Positions 34,000 to 42,890 of a stretch of DNA of 60,616 nucleotides are shown one piece after another. Made by a program: the position numbers and the translations under genes. The stretch covers positions 1 to 60,616 of the forward strand of contig CASEWB010000001.1 of assembly GCA_949291545.1 (NCBI GenBank), given 5' to 3'. Source of the stretch: an uncultured bacterium (GTDB lineage: Bacteria; Elusimicrobiota; Elusimicrobia; Elusimicrobiales; Elusimicrobiaceae). Positions within the stretch are counted from its first letter, which is position 1, and every line of letters starts with the position of its first letter. The notes beneath the pieces were generated by a model, which was not told the DNA's origin, searched no databases, and was given only the letters and a program-made list of their open reading frames with translations.

Positions 34000-35313
34000 A
34001 TGCACCAACCGGGCAAAACAAATTTTATCTTATCCGTTTTATTAACCGGAACCCTACTGGCCGGCCTTTGTGCGCCGGCCCAAGCGCAGTTTGTTTCGCC
34101 TTGGTTTCGCGGGGGGAAACAAGTGTGGCAGGCCTTGCTTGCCAAAGCCAAACTGCCCACTAACGGCCAGGCGCTGCAGCTGCGGCCTCTTTCCAACGCC
34201 GCCACAGGGTACGCCGTCAAAACAACCGCCGCCAATTGGCTGCGCCACCGTGTGGGGCATTCAGGCGTATTTAGCCGTATGGAAAAAGAAGCCCTCCTGC
34301 AAAAAACCAATAATCCCAAATTGCAACTGGGGAAAGTGGCCTATTTTCACGACCGTGATGCGCGGCTTTTTAACTGGGTTTCTTCCCAACCGGGCGCCCA
34401 CGCCGAAGAAGCCGCTTTTTGGCGGCACCAAAATATTTTGTCCAACACATTAGCCGAGCTGGAGACTTTCTATCAAGGGGAACTGCCGGAGGTATTTTCT
34501 TCGGGTCTATTTTCGAAAGAGCAAGTAGCCCGCCTGCTGCAAGACCCCGTCCAGCCGCCGGCTTTTGTGCTCTACCCCAAAGAAATCGAGCATTTTGCCG
34601 CGTTGCACACGCTAGCCGAGCAAAAAGCCTGGGCCCAGCAAACCTTGTCCCGTATCCGAGCCGATTTAAATACCCTGCTGGGCAAAGATCCTACCCGCTT
34701 GCAAAATAACGAATTTGAACGGTATTATGTACAAAAATTACGCCTGATTTATTTTACTACGCTTCAGGAAGTATTGGCCGGGGCGAAAGAAAAGCGCCCG
34801 TCCCTTATCATGCGCCGCAAACGGGCCCTAAAAGCCAATCTGCCCGGAGACGACTGCCCTATGACCGACGCCCAACGGCTCGGTTTTTGGCGCTACCACT
34901 TAGACAAACTTGCTTCCGCGCAGCCGCTTTTATCCCAATCGGGCGACCATTTTGCCCAATACACGCAGCTTAAATCGCTCCTTTCCCGCCTGGCACCCGT
35001 ATACGAACCTTACGCCGTGGCAGAAGCGTTTTCCGTTCCGTACGAACAATCCCTGCGTCTAGGCACATTGTGGCCGGATATTATTGTGGGGCCGCAAGAG
35101 GGCTTGCAACTGCGAAAAATGACTGCCCAAGAATCCGAACGCCAACTCCCCGCCAAAATCCGCGCCCTAAACCAACAATTGGCCGACTTGCGCACCCAAA
35201 CGCCGGAAGATTTATCCTTCTATACCCGTTATTATCGGTTGGAAAAACAAAAAGCCCTTTATGAAAGTTTCCTTATCCGCCACCGCTTAATAAGCAGGGG
35301 ACACCACCCATGA
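34000..35313 (+). CDS. Exported protein of unknown function, coupled to a DNA methyltransferase gene
   Basis: 437 residues. A long signal peptide (MHQPGKTNFILSVLLTGTLLAGLCAPAQAQ) precedes a helical, basic mature protein, rich in Leu, Gln and Ala, with a possible coiled coil near 385-425 (PAKIRALNQQLADLRTQ). There are no recognisable catalytic motifs; two cysteines are seen in the whole protein. AAAGGAG lies 9 nt before the ATG. The stop overlaps the start of the methyltransferase gene by 4 nt. It may be a distant relative of the exported protein at 29648. I do not recognise the family. Confidence 0.82.
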   Translation: MHQPGKTNFILSVLLTGTLLAGLCAPAQAQFVSPWFRGGKQVWQALLAKAKLPTNGQALQLRPLSNAATGYAVKTTAANWLRHRVGHSGVFSRMEKEALLQKTNNPKLQLGKVAYFHDRDARLFNWVSSQPGAHAEEAAFWRHQNILSNTLAELETFYQGELPEVFSSGLFSKEQVARLLQDPVQPPAFVLYPKEIEHFAALHTLAEQKAWAQQTLSRIRADLNTLLGKDPTRLQNNEFERYYVQKLRLIYFTTLQEVLAGAKEKRPSLIMRRKRALKANLPGDDCPMTDAQRLGFWRYHLDKLASAQPLLSQSGDHFAQYTQLKSLLSRLAPVYEPYAVAEAFSVPYEQSLRLGTLWPDIIVGPQEGLQLRKMTAQESERQLPAKIRALNQQLADLRTQTPEDLSFYTRYYRLEKQKALYESFLIRHRLISRGHHP

Positions 35314-37424
35314 ACACCGCCCTCCTGCGCCGCCTGCAGCGCATTCTGTATGCGGAAGGTTTTACCCCGCAAACGGCTTACACTGCCTTGCGGCAGGCTT
35401 TCGCCCTCCGTTTAACCGCCCCGCATAGCCCGTGGTTAAAACCCTTTTTGTCGGGAGAGGCTCTTCCTTTGCCGCCCAAAGCCCAGCAACTGCTCGATAC
35501 ACTGCCCATCAGCCAAACGCCCGTGCCCCATACGTTAAGCCAAAACTCGCTGGGCCTGCTGACCGAATTTTTTTCAACGGAGCGTAAACCCGCCGGCGTT
35601 TTTTATACTCCTTGGCCTGCGGCCAAGCACTTGGCCCAACAAGCCTTGGGTTGTGTTTTGGTTCACCACGCCGGCCTGCCGGAAGAAGCCGCCCGCGGCC
35701 TGCTTGCCGGGAACCCGCTTTCTCCGTCGCTTCAGCCCCAGCGCATAGAAGGTATACTAGCCCGCTTAACCCTCTGCGACCCGGCCGCCGGCACGGGCGG
35801 GCTTCTCATTCCGTTGGCGCTGGAACTGGCCGACTTGCGCCTGCGATTAAACCCCCTTTTTAAAAAAGGACAAGCGCTAACAGCTATTTTTGAAAACAAC
35901 CTATACGCGGGGGATATCTCCGCCGAAGCCTTGGCAGATTTGCAACTGCGCGCCGCCGTTTTATTGGTGCAGGCCGGCATTCGCCCCACACACGCCCCTA
36001 TTAGGCATATTCTGACGGGGGACGCTTTAGCCGCCGTAAACAAAAAAAGCATATGGGAAGACGCCTTCCCGCAAGTGGCGGCAAACGGCGGGTTTGACCT
36101 TTTCCTTTCCAATCCGCCCTACCTGGGGCAAAAACACCACCGCGCCGTTTTTGCCTCGCTGCGCCAAAACCCGCTCTGGCGCACTTATGCCGAAGCAAAA
36201 AGCGATTTGCTTTATTTCTTTTTTTATCTATCGCTGCGGCTCTTAAAAGAGGGGGGAATTGGGGCGTTTTTAACGCCGCCTTATTTTGCTTCCGCCGCCG
36301 GTGCGAAAACCCTCCGGGCACAACTGCACGGGCAAACAGCCCTATTGTATTTGCAAGATTTTGAAGAAGAACGCCTTTTTGATTTAGCCGCCGGGGAACA
36401 CAGCCTAATCAGTATCTTTCAAAAAACAGCCGCGCCCCAAAAGCCCTTGTGCCGCCTGGGCGGGAAGCTTTTGCCGCAAAAAGACCTCTACCGCGGGCCC
36501 GATTTGTTTTTGCAAACCCGCCCCTTGCCAAACGCCGCGCTGAACAGTGCTTTGGCTAAAATGGAAGCCGCGGCGCACACCTTGGGGCAGGTGGCGCATA
36601 TATCCAACGGGCTAATGACCGGCTGCGACAAAATATCCGCCGCACACCTGCGCCGCTTTGCGTTGCCCGGCGTACAAAAGGGGGACGGCGTTTTTGTGCT
36701 TTCCGCGCGCGAACGAGACGAGCTCTCTTTATCGTCGGCCGAACAAGCCAAATTAAAACCGTTTTTTAAAAATTCGGACATTTCCGCCTACACCGCCGCC
36801 CAACAGCCCAAAAACTGGCTGGTGGATTTTTTCTACCCCAACGACCGTAACTTGGATTTTGCCCTATATCCCCATTTGCGCACCCATTTGGAGCGTTTCC
36901 GCCCGGTACTGTTGGCAAGAAAACAAAATAATAACGGAATGGACAAACTGTTGGCAAAAGGAATTTACTGGTTTGGTTCCGTCCGACGGAAAATGAATTT
37001 TGAAGCGGACAAAATCGTGGCTCCTCAGCGCGCCGCGGCCAACACATTTGCCTTTGCTCCGGGGGCGTGGTATGCCAGTTCCGACGTGTATTTTATTTCC
37101 CGTCCTCAAAAAGGGCTGTCGCTATGGTTTTTGCTGGGGTTGCTCAATTCGGCGCCGTACTATGCTTGGCTTTCTTGCCGGGGCAAACGCAAAGGCAAAC
37201 TGCTGGAGCTCTATTCACAGCCGCTTAAAGCGCTCCCCGTGCCTTACGCGGCCCCGGCCCAGCAACGCCGGCTGGAAACACTCGCCCGGAAAATTTACCA
37301 CTTAAAATCCGCGAACCCGCACGCAGATATTGCCGCCTTGCAAGCGCAGGCGGATCAACAAGCTGGGGCCCTGTTTGGGTTTACCCAAACAGAGTTGGAA
37401 GCTGTCTGTGCGCTAAAACGCTAA
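35310..37424 (+). CDS. N6-adenine DNA methyltransferase, Eco57I/TaqI type
   Basis: 704 residues, ATG overlapping the previous stop. A gamma-type amino-methyltransferase: EFFSTERKPAGVFYTPWPAA, AdoMet motif I CDPAAGTGGLLIPLA (about residues 152-166), acidic loop NNLYAGDISAEAL, catalytic motif IV LFLSNPPYLGQKHH, and KEGGIGAFLTPPYF. The C-terminal third (from about 415) looks like a TaqI-type target-recognition domain (ISNGLMTGCDKISAA; KPFFKNSDISAY). No nuclease (PD-ExK) motif is evident in the short N-terminus, so it may be a lone methylase rather than a type IIG enzyme. No separate restriction gene is adjacent. Confidence 0.93.
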   Translation: MNTALLRRLQRILYAEGFTPQTAYTALRQAFALRLTAPHSPWLKPFLSGEALPLPPKAQQLLDTLPISQTPVPHTLSQNSLGLLTEFFSTERKPAGVFYTPWPAAKHLAQQALGCVLVHHAGLPEEAARGLLAGNPLSPSLQPQRIEGILARLTLCDPAAGTGGLLIPLALELADLRLRLNPLFKKGQALTAIFENNLYAGDISAEALADLQLRAAVLLVQAGIRPTHAPIRHILTGDALAAVNKKSIWEDAFPQVAANGGFDLFLSNPPYLGQKHHRAVFASLRQNPLWRTYAEAKSDLLYFFFYLSLRLLKEGGIGAFLTPPYFASAAGAKTLRAQLHGQTALLYLQDFEEERLFDLAAGEHSLISIFQKTAAPQKPLCRLGGKLLPQKDLYRGPDLFLQTRPLPNAALNSALAKMEAAAHTLGQVAHISNGLMTGCDKISAAHLRRFALPGVQKGDGVFVLSARERDELSLSSAEQAKLKPFFKNSDISAYTAAQQPKNWLVDFFYPNDRNLDFALYPHLRTHLERFRPVLLARKQNNNGMDKLLAKGIYWFGSVRRKMNFEADKIVAPQRAAANTFAFAPGAWYASSDVYFISRPQKGLSLWFLLGLLNSAPYYAWLSCRGKRKGKLLELYSQPLKALPVPYAAPAQQRRLETLARKIYHLKSANPHADIAALQAQADQQAGALFGFTQTELEAVCALKR

Positions 37425-37879
37425 CAGCGTACACCTCCGTCGACAAACTCGCTTTGTTTTCTTGCCAAGGAGGTATTTTTATTGTATGCTGTAAAAAAGA
37501 AAGGAGACTTTATGAACCTATTTAAAACCTATTACTTAGACGTGTTGAAAAAACAATACATAAATTTTTCCGGCCGCGCGACCCGCAAACAATACTGGCT
37601 GTTTGTGTTGTTTAACATCATCGTATTTGCCGTATTGGCGTTCGTGCTGAGCTTCTTGGGCAATACGGGGAATGTATTGTATTATCTGTGCAACCTGGCG
37701 GTGTTGCTTCCGTCGTTAGCCATTGCCGTGCGCCGCTTGCACGATATTGATTTTTCCGGCTGGTGGCTGCTTTTGGTTTGTATTCCGTTTTTGGGCAGCC
37801 TGATTGTGTTGGTGTTGTTGCTGCTGCCCAGCACCCAAGGCGCCAACCGCTTTGATAAATAGCTCTATTCACAGCCGCT
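37207..37879 (+). repeat. 19-bp perfect direct repeat flanking the DUF805 gene
   Basis: AGCTCTATTCACAGCCGCT occurs at 37207-37225, inside the 3' part of the methyltransferase gene, and again at 37861-37879, overlapping the DUF805 stop and running into its terminator. The 635 bp between the copies carry the methyltransferase tail and the DUF805 gene. Confidence 0.85.
37512..37862 (+). CDS. DUF805-family small membrane protein
   Basis: 116 residues from the ATG at 37512 behind AAAGGAGACTTT. DUF805 landmarks: FSGRATRKQYWLFVLFNII at the N-terminus, then AVRRLHDIDFSGWWLLLVC and the C-terminal TQGANRFDK. There are three to four membrane helices. The family is widespread; its function is unknown. 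It is a short unit between the methyltransferase gene and a terminator. The stop codon lies in one copy of a 19-bp repeat shared with the methyltransferase gene. Confidence 0.93.
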   Translation: MNLFKTYYLDVLKKQYINFSGRATRKQYWLFVLFNIIVFAVLAFVLSFLGNTGNVLYYLCNLAVLLPSLAIAVRRLHDIDFSGWWLLLVCIPFLGSLIVLVLLLLPSTQGANRFDK

Positions 37880-37905
37880 CCGCGCCAAAGGAGCGGCTCT
37901 TTTTT
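37873..37905 (+). terminator. Intrinsic terminator of the DUF805 gene
   Basis: 9-bp stem AGCCGCTCC/GGAGCGGCT, 8-nt loop, CTTTTTT. Confidence 0.88.
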
Positions 37906-37928
37906 GTCCTTTTAAAAAGAGAGGTTGT

Positions 37929-38723
37929 ATGAGGAAATCCCGCGTTATTTTGTATATTATTTTGCTGCTTGTTTTTTCCTTCGGCGCGTATGCGGCGTTT
38001 ATGTATGTATACACGGAATGGAAATTCCTGCCCGTGGAACTGCTGCAGGAACCCAATCCGGCCGCCCCGCACGCCGAATGGAAAGCCCCGGGAACGCTTT
38101 TGTATTTGCACCAAGTCAATACGCCCCGCCGCGCCGCCCGCAAGGAAACCGCCTACGACGGTTACGAAATTGACCTGCAAACCGACGATAACGGCAGCCT
38201 TTGGGTAGCACACGACCCGGAAGAAATGGCCCAAGAAATTAAACTGGCCGATATTTTTGCCGCCCTAAAAAACCCCGGGCAAAAGGCCTATTGGCTGGAT
38301 TTAAAAAACCAACTAACGCCGGAGCAATTAGAGCAAATTTTGCTCACAGCCAAAGCGTTCCATATCCCGCAGGAAAATTTGCTTTTGGAAACTGTCCCCG
38401 GAGAGACGGCCGCCTTAATCAACAAAAAAGGCTTAAACCTGCTTTTGCAGGTGCCCGAAAGCTTTGATAAAGATTTCAGCGACCCGCAAAACCGCAAAGA
38501 AATCAACCAAAACGCCTTGCAGGAATGGCAAAAATACCAACCGGCGGCCGTATCCGCCAGTTTTGGCAAATACCCGTATCTGCGGGCGTATTTCCCAAAA
38601 ATGCCTAAAGCTATTTATTATTCCTCCACCAAACGGCCCAGCTTAAAGAAACCGTTTATGGTGCGCCATATGAAGGAAGATCCGTCGGTAAAAATTTTCT
38701 TGCTGGACGAATATACTTGGTAA
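37929..38723 (+). CDS. Membrane-anchored GDPD/FAM151-like phosphodiesterase-fold protein
   Basis: 264 residues. One N-terminal membrane helix (VILYIILLLVFSFGAYAAF) anchors an extracytoplasmic domain. TLLYLHQVNTP, then AYDGYEIDLQTDDNGSLWVAHDP and LADIF, follow the pattern of glycerophosphodiester phosphodiesterases (His, Glu-x-Asp, second His) on a TIM barrel; the overall look is close to menorin/FAM151-like proteins. The usual HRG motif is changed to HQV, so activity is uncertain. A weak GAGG lies 4 nt from the ATG. The HD-domain gene follows after 19 nt. Confidence 0.7.
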   Translation: MRKSRVILYIILLLVFSFGAYAAFMYVYTEWKFLPVELLQEPNPAAPHAEWKAPGTLLYLHQVNTPRRAARKETAYDGYEIDLQTDDNGSLWVAHDPEEMAQEIKLADIFAALKNPGQKAYWLDLKNQLTPEQLEQILLTAKAFHIPQENLLLETVPGETAALINKKGLNLLLQVPESFDKDFSDPQNRKEINQNALQEWQKYQPAAVSASFGKYPYLRAYFPKMPKAIYYSSTKRPSLKKPFMVRHMKEDPSVKIFLLDEYTW

Positions 38724-38742
38724 TTTTTAAATTGGAGCTTAT

Positions 38743-39330
38743 ATGAACACCCATATCACCCGCGCCGAGGCGCTGGAACTCGTAAAAAAATACAACAAAG
38801 AACCTTTCCACCTGCTGCACGCATTAACGGTGGAAGCGGTAATGCGCCACTTAGCCAACGACTTGGGCTACACCCAAGAAGCCGATTTTTGGGCCTTGTG
38901 CGGCCTGCTGCACGACGTAGATTTTGAACAATTCCCGCAAGAACACTGCAAAAAAGCGCCCGAATTGTTAGCCGAAATTAACGCCGAGCCGGAATTGGTG
39001 CACGCTGTTTGCAGCCACGGCTACGGGCTGGTAAGCGACGTAAAGCCCGAACACCAAATGGAAAAAGTGCTCTTTGCCACCGACGAACTGACCGGCCTTA
39101 TCGGCGCGGCGGCGCGCATGCGTCCTTCCAAAAGCGTATGCGATATGGAAGTAGCCAGTTTAAAGAAAAAGTTTAAAGATAAAAAATTCGCCGCGGGCTG
39201 CTCGCGCGAAGTAATCAAGCAAGGAGCCGAAATGCTGGGGTGGGAATTGGACACCCTGTTTGAAAAAACCCTTGCCGCTATGCGCGAAACGGAAAAATCC
39301 GTCCAGCAAGAAGCGGCCTCCTTGGCTTAA
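38743..39330 (+). CDS. HD-domain phosphohydrolase-like protein
   Basis: 195 residues. The metal-binding pattern of an HD hydrolase is present: HLLHALTVEAVMRHLA (first His), CGLLHDVDFEQFP (HD at 57-58), HAVCSHGYG and FATDELTGLI (final Asp). The form resembles the small HDIG proteins found in many anaerobes, some of which act on nucleotides. There is no signal sequence. TTGGAG is 9 nt before the ATG. It is second of a two-gene unit with the GDPD-like gene and ends in a terminator shared with the prepilin gene opposite. The substrate is unknown. Confidence 0.88.
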   Translation: MNTHITRAEALELVKKYNKEPFHLLHALTVEAVMRHLANDLGYTQEADFWALCGLLHDVDFEQFPQEHCKKAPELLAEINAEPELVHAVCSHGYGLVSDVKPEHQMEKVLFATDELTGLIGAAARMRPSKSVCDMEVASLKKKFKDKKFAAGCSREVIKQGAEMLGWELDTLFEKTLAAMRETEKSVQQEAASLA

Positions 39331-39353
39331 CACAATGCCAGCTTAAACCCTAT

Positions 39354-39387
39354 AAAAAAGCGCCCCGCCGTTAAGCGGGGCGTTTTT
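39354..39387. terminator. Bidirectional terminator between the HD gene and the prepilin gene
   Basis: 8-bp stem CGCCCCGC/GCGGGGCG with A/T flanks on both sides and a 6-nt loop. Confidence 0.88.
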
Positions 39388-39406
39388 ATGGGAAAGGGAA
39401 ACAACC

Positions 39407-39922
39407 TTAATTTTGGCAGGCCCCAATTGTGCCGTCCATACAACATTCGTCTACGGCGGTTTCAATCCCGCAAACGTCCGCACACAGGGCTTTTCCGGCG
39501 TAATTTTGCCCTACGCAAGTGGTATTGTTGTGGTCATACCAGCGGCGCAGGCTGTACTGAAATTCCAAACTCCGGTTGGGCGCATAGCGCACCGCCTCTA
39601 TCTGGCCGTCGTTTCCATTGGCGCCCAGCGTAATTTCAAACCCATTGCAATTTTCACCCGTTACGGGGTTCCCGCGCGTATAATATACGCTTCCCACCGC
39701 ACCTTTGGGGGATACGTCCAGCGTACCGTAATCCGTCATATACTTACTTGTTTGCATTTGTTTGCGCCGTTCGGCATGGGAAATACTGTTGAGCAATTCC
39801 AAAGCTTCCGTCAAACGGGTACGCTCCGCGGCGCGGCCATAATTGGGCAGCGCAATTGCAACCAATATGCCAATAATAAGCACCACGACTAAAAGCTCTA
39901 TCAGGGTAAATCCTTTTTTCAT
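39407..39922 (-). CDS. Type IV prepilin (PilE-like pseudopilin)
   Basis: 171 residues from the ATG at 39922; upstream in-frame starts are ignored because the prepilin peptide must begin MKKGFTLIE. The class III signal is textbook: MKKG then FTLIELLVVVLIIGILVAIALP, with cleavage after Gly4 by PilD-type peptidase and Glu5 in the mature protein. The globular domain is cysteine-rich at the end (CVGQNYAGKALCADVCG...CC). Such proteins build type IV pili or type II secretion pseudopili. No assembly genes are nearby, so it is an orphan copy; lineages of Elusimicrobiota carry many such scattered prepilins. Confidence 0.95.
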   Translation of the reverse strand: MKKGFTLIELLVVVLIIGILVAIALPNYGRAAERTRLTEALELLNSISHAERRKQMQTSKYMTDYGTLDVSPKGAVGSVYYTRGNPVTGENCNGFEITLGANGNDGQIEAVRYAPNRSLEFQYSLRRWYDHNNTTCVGQNYAGKALCADVCGIETAVDECCMDGTIGACQN

Positions 39923-40003
39923 ACAAGCCCCGTATACGCAAATATATTTACAGTGTAATAATTTCCCGCCCACAATGCAAACGCTGTTTAAAAACAGGCC
40001 CAC

Positions 40004-40741
40004 CTACCAGTGGATTTCTTTTTCCAGCGCGGCAAAAAAGGCGCCTGCTTGCTGCGGAAAATACATATCCGTCATCGAGCCCGTAAAGGCCGAAGGGTGC
40101 GGATTAACTTCAATAATTTTTGCCCCATACTGTTTGGCCGTCAGCGGCAAACTGCAGGCAGGCATTACTTGCCCGGCGGTACCCACGATAATCATTACAT
40201 CGGCGTTTTGGGCCATCTCCAGTGAGTTTTCGTACGCCCGCGGGGGGATTCCTTCCCCGTAGAATACAAAATCCGGCTTTAATATGCCGCCGCAAAAACA
40301 CAAAGGCGGTTCGGCCGAAATATCCACATCCTCCAGCTTATAACGCCGCCCGCAGGTGGTGCACGAAAGCGTATGAATCGTACCGTGGAATTCCTGCACA
40401 TTTTGGGAGCCCGCCCGCTGGTGCAATCCGTCGATATTCTGCGTAATTACGCCTTTCACAAACCCCTGCCGCTCCAGGCGGGCAATTACTTCGTGCGCTT
40501 TGTTGGGCTGCGCTTGGTCCATATCGGTAAAGAAAATCTTTTTCATTTCTTTCCAAGACTCGGCCGGGTGCATTTGAAAAAAACTAATTTCAATATATTT
40601 CGGGTCGTACTGGTTCCACAGCCCGCCCTGCCCGGTAAACGGCGCGATGCCGCTTTCCACACTTACGCCGGCACCGGTAAATACCACTCCGTAGGACGCG
40701 TTTTCAATCCATTTAGCTGCCTGTTTGATGTCGTTTGTCAT
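40004..40741 (-). CDS. Sir2-family NAD-dependent protein deacylase
   Basis: 245 residues from the ATG at 40741. NAD-binding GAGVSVESGIAPFTG (canonical GAGxSxxSGIPDFRG), TQNIDGLHQRAGS with the catalytic base in EFHGT, zinc cysteines CTTC and CFCGG, VGTAGQVMPA and EVNPHPS. It removes acyl groups from lysines using NAD+. In the NAD loop, PDFRG is changed to APFTG, losing the Asp and the Arg; Arg to Thr is unusual and may alter activity. It is divergent from the ion-channel gene (88 bp between starts). Confidence 0.93.
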   Translation of the reverse strand: MTNDIKQAAKWIENASYGVVFTGAGVSVESGIAPFTGQGGLWNQYDPKYIEISFFQMHPAESWKEMKKIFFTDMDQAQPNKAHEVIARLERQGFVKGVITQNIDGLHQRAGSQNVQEFHGTIHTLSCTTCGRRYKLEDVDISAEPPLCFCGGILKPDFVFYGEGIPPRAYENSLEMAQNADVMIIVGTAGQVMPACSLPLTAKQYGAKIIEVNPHPSAFTGSMTDMYFPQQAGAFFAALEKEIHW

Positions 40742-40829
40742 AGAGGTATTGTATAATAATTCTAACCTAAAAAATAGCTTGCTCCGCCTGCACCGCTTTG
40801 TTAAAGTAAACCTGTTAGAGGATTTCCAT

Positions 40830-41600
40830 ATGATTACTAAAACCATTCACAGCGCAAAACATTATCTCTACAATGTTTTGCAATTTAACAACCGCAGCAA
40901 AGTCACCACCGCGCTTAACGCGCTGATTATCACGCTTATTTTGCTTAGCGTGCCGGTAGATGTACTGGAAAGCGTCAAGGACATCAGCCCAACAGTAAAA
41001 CGGTGGATTTACCACCTGGATTTAGTAATGAGCCTTATTTTTGCGCTGGAATACGCCCTGCGCATAATTACCTGCACGGAAGACCCGCGCTTTAAGCGCC
41101 CAATTGTCGGACGGCTGAAATACATCTGCACGCCTTTAATGTTGATTGATTTGTTTGCCATTTCGCCTTTCTTTATTTTGGGGACGGGTATGGTGCGTAT
41201 GCTGCGGGTATTTCGCATTTTAATGCTGATGCGCTACACAAACGCCATTCAGCTTGTTAACAATGTAGTAAGCGAAAAGAAAAGCGAACTGGCCATTTGC
41301 GGCGCATTTTTGCTGATGCTGTGGGTGTGGAGCTCGTTTATGATTTTCCGGGTGGAACACGCTGCGCAGCCTGAAGTTTTTAAAAATATGCTGGACGCTA
41401 TGTGGTGGTCGCTGGAAACATTCACTACGCTGGGGTATGGAGACATCGTTCCCATCACCCTTTTTGGGCGCCTGATTACCGGGATAACCGTAGCAATGGG
41501 GTTGGTGCTTTTTGCTATCACAACCGCCGTACTGACGGCTGGCATCGTGCAGGAAATCCAAAAATTTGAACGGAAAAAACAACAACCCCCGCAAGTATAA
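40830..41600 (+). CDS. Voltage-gated-type potassium channel (six-helix)
   Basis: 256 residues from the ATG at 40830 behind TAGAGGATTT. Six membrane segments; S4 has arginines every third residue (MVRMLRVFRILMLMRY), the voltage-sensor pattern. The pore loop is WWSLETFTTLGYGDIVP, with the K+ filter TLGYGD. S6 follows (GITVAMGLVLFAITTAVLTAG), then a short charged tail with no RCK domain. It should be a tetrameric K+ channel setting membrane potential. Single gene with its own terminator. Confidence 0.94.
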   Translation: MITKTIHSAKHYLYNVLQFNNRSKVTTALNALIITLILLSVPVDVLESVKDISPTVKRWIYHLDLVMSLIFALEYALRIITCTEDPRFKRPIVGRLKYICTPLMLIDLFAISPFFILGTGMVRMLRVFRILMLMRYTNAIQLVNNVVSEKKSELAICGAFLLMLWVWSSFMIFRVEHAAQPEVFKNMLDAMWWSLETFTTLGYGDIVPITLFGRLITGITVAMGLVLFAITTAVLTAGIVQEIQKFERKKQQPPQV

Positions 41601-41629
41601 TAAAAACCCCGCTCTAAAGCGGGGTTTTT
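41601..41629 (+). terminator. Intrinsic terminator of the channel gene
   Basis: 11-bp stem AAAAACCCCGC with its complement, 6-nt loop, T-run. It also faces the porin gene end. Confidence 0.9.
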
Positions 41630-41681
41630 TATATCCATCAAACCTCACGCGGCCCCAACACCGGCCCCGGGATTAGAGGCC

Positions 41682-42890
41682 TTACAACATTACGGTTGTC
41701 CGCAAACCAAACACGGTGGTTATTCCCTGGCCTGGGTGGGCGGCCGCCTTGGGGTAAATTTGCAAATCCGGCGTAAGCGTGAGGAATTTTCCTATACCCC
41801 ATACCCATTGCAATTCCAATACGCTCTCGCTTTTGCGCAGGCGGGGGGGATATCCCAGCGCCAGCGCGCTCAGGCGGTTATACGCCGCACCCAGGATAAT
41901 GGCATCCTGCGGGTTGCGGTCCAGCGGGTCTACCCAAGCCAGCCCCAGTGCGTAAGAATTTTTAATTGGTACAGCGCCGCCGGTGGACCCATTGGCGCGG
42001 CCAAAAACAACCCATTTTTTGCCTAAAAACTGCTCTGCATTTACCGACCAGCCGTTTACGTTTTCGTCCTGTTGGGCTACGGCCGGCTGGGAATAATACA
42101 AAAAGCTGTATTGCCCCGCACCCCAAGGCAAGGCAGGCGTCCAAGCCACAGAAGCAAAGCCGGTGTACTTGCCGCCAAAAGCACTGCGTCCTCGAATTTG
42201 CGCCCCGGAAATATTCTGAGCATCTTGGTATCCGGCGGCCACCGTAAGTTGGCCGGTTTGCCCCTGCACATACGCTCCTAAAGAAGCCCCCGGATAAGCG
42301 GCCGAAGCATTTTGCGACAGGGCATAATTCATTAATGCTGTTTGTTGATTATCCATATAGGCCGTGCCGTCAAAGTTGTAAAGCGGAAATTGCCCCACCG
42401 TCACGGACAGCCAATCCCATTGCCCCGGCAGGGTGTGTGTATAAGTAAGTTGGGAAAAATCTTCATCATCGGCTGCGGCGTCATTAAACGCCACCACCAC
42501 ACCGCCCCGCTCTTGCAGGGCAGCGCCTTCCTGCCCCCAATAATGCACAAAATTGTAGTTAAAATTCACCGCGCCCGAACCCCACGCCCGGTCTTGGAAC
42601 AGCGTCCAAGTAACGTACGGATAATAAACTCCTTGCACCGCTGTTTGCTTGCCGCCGGGCGCCAGGCGCTGGGCCGTGTAAGAAATATCCACCCCCAGCT
42701 GCAGCCCCAGCTTTTCTGTTATAAAATTTTTAGCGTCTATATATTCTTGGCCGACAGAAGTAAAAGTATGGTTTTCCACTGTCTTCCGGGAAGCTTGGCG
42801 CTGCTCGTGCTTGACCGAAGACTGTGCAGACGCCGCCACACTCATACAAGCAATGGCTGCCAAACCCCATATAATATTATTCCTGCGCAT
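41682..42890 (-). CDS. OprB-like carbohydrate-selective outer-membrane porin
   Basis: 402 residues with a signal peptide (RRNNIIWGLAAIACMSVAASAQ). The mature protein alternates polar and aromatic residues, with many beta strands of a barrel: LGLQLGVDISYTAQRL, YYPYVTWTLF, WDWLSVTVGQFPLYNFDG, a motif typical of OprB porins, LGLAWVDPLDRNPQDAIILGAAYN, and a last strand GLRTTVML. OprB proteins let sugars cross the outer membrane, supporting a diderm envelope. The terminal residue is Leu rather than the usual Phe/Trp. It is divergent from the HEAGH membrane protein. Confidence 0.88.
   Translation of the reverse strand: MRRNNIIWGLAAIACMSVAASAQSSVKHEQRQASRKTVENHTFTSVGQEYIDAKNFITEKLGLQLGVDISYTAQRLAPGGKQTAVQGVYYPYVTWTLFQDRAWGSGAVNFNYNFVHYWGQEGAALQERGGVVVAFNDAAADDEDFSQLTYTHTLPGQWDWLSVTVGQFPLYNFDGTAYMDNQQTALMNYALSQNASAAYPGASLGAYVQGQTGQLTVAAGYQDAQNISGAQIRGRSAFGGKYTGFASVAWTPALPWGAGQYSFLYYSQPAVAQQDENVNGWSVNAEQFLGKKWVVFGRANGSTGGAVPIKNSYALGLAWVDPLDRNPQDAIILGAAYNRLSALALGYPPRLRKSESVLELQWVWGIGKFLTLTPDLQIYPKAAAHPGQGITTVFGLRTTVML

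Noticed and set aside
35310..37424. Type IIG restriction-modification enzyme
   Set aside because: No PD-(D/E)XK nuclease motif is visible in the N-terminal 100 residues, so only the methylase call is supported.
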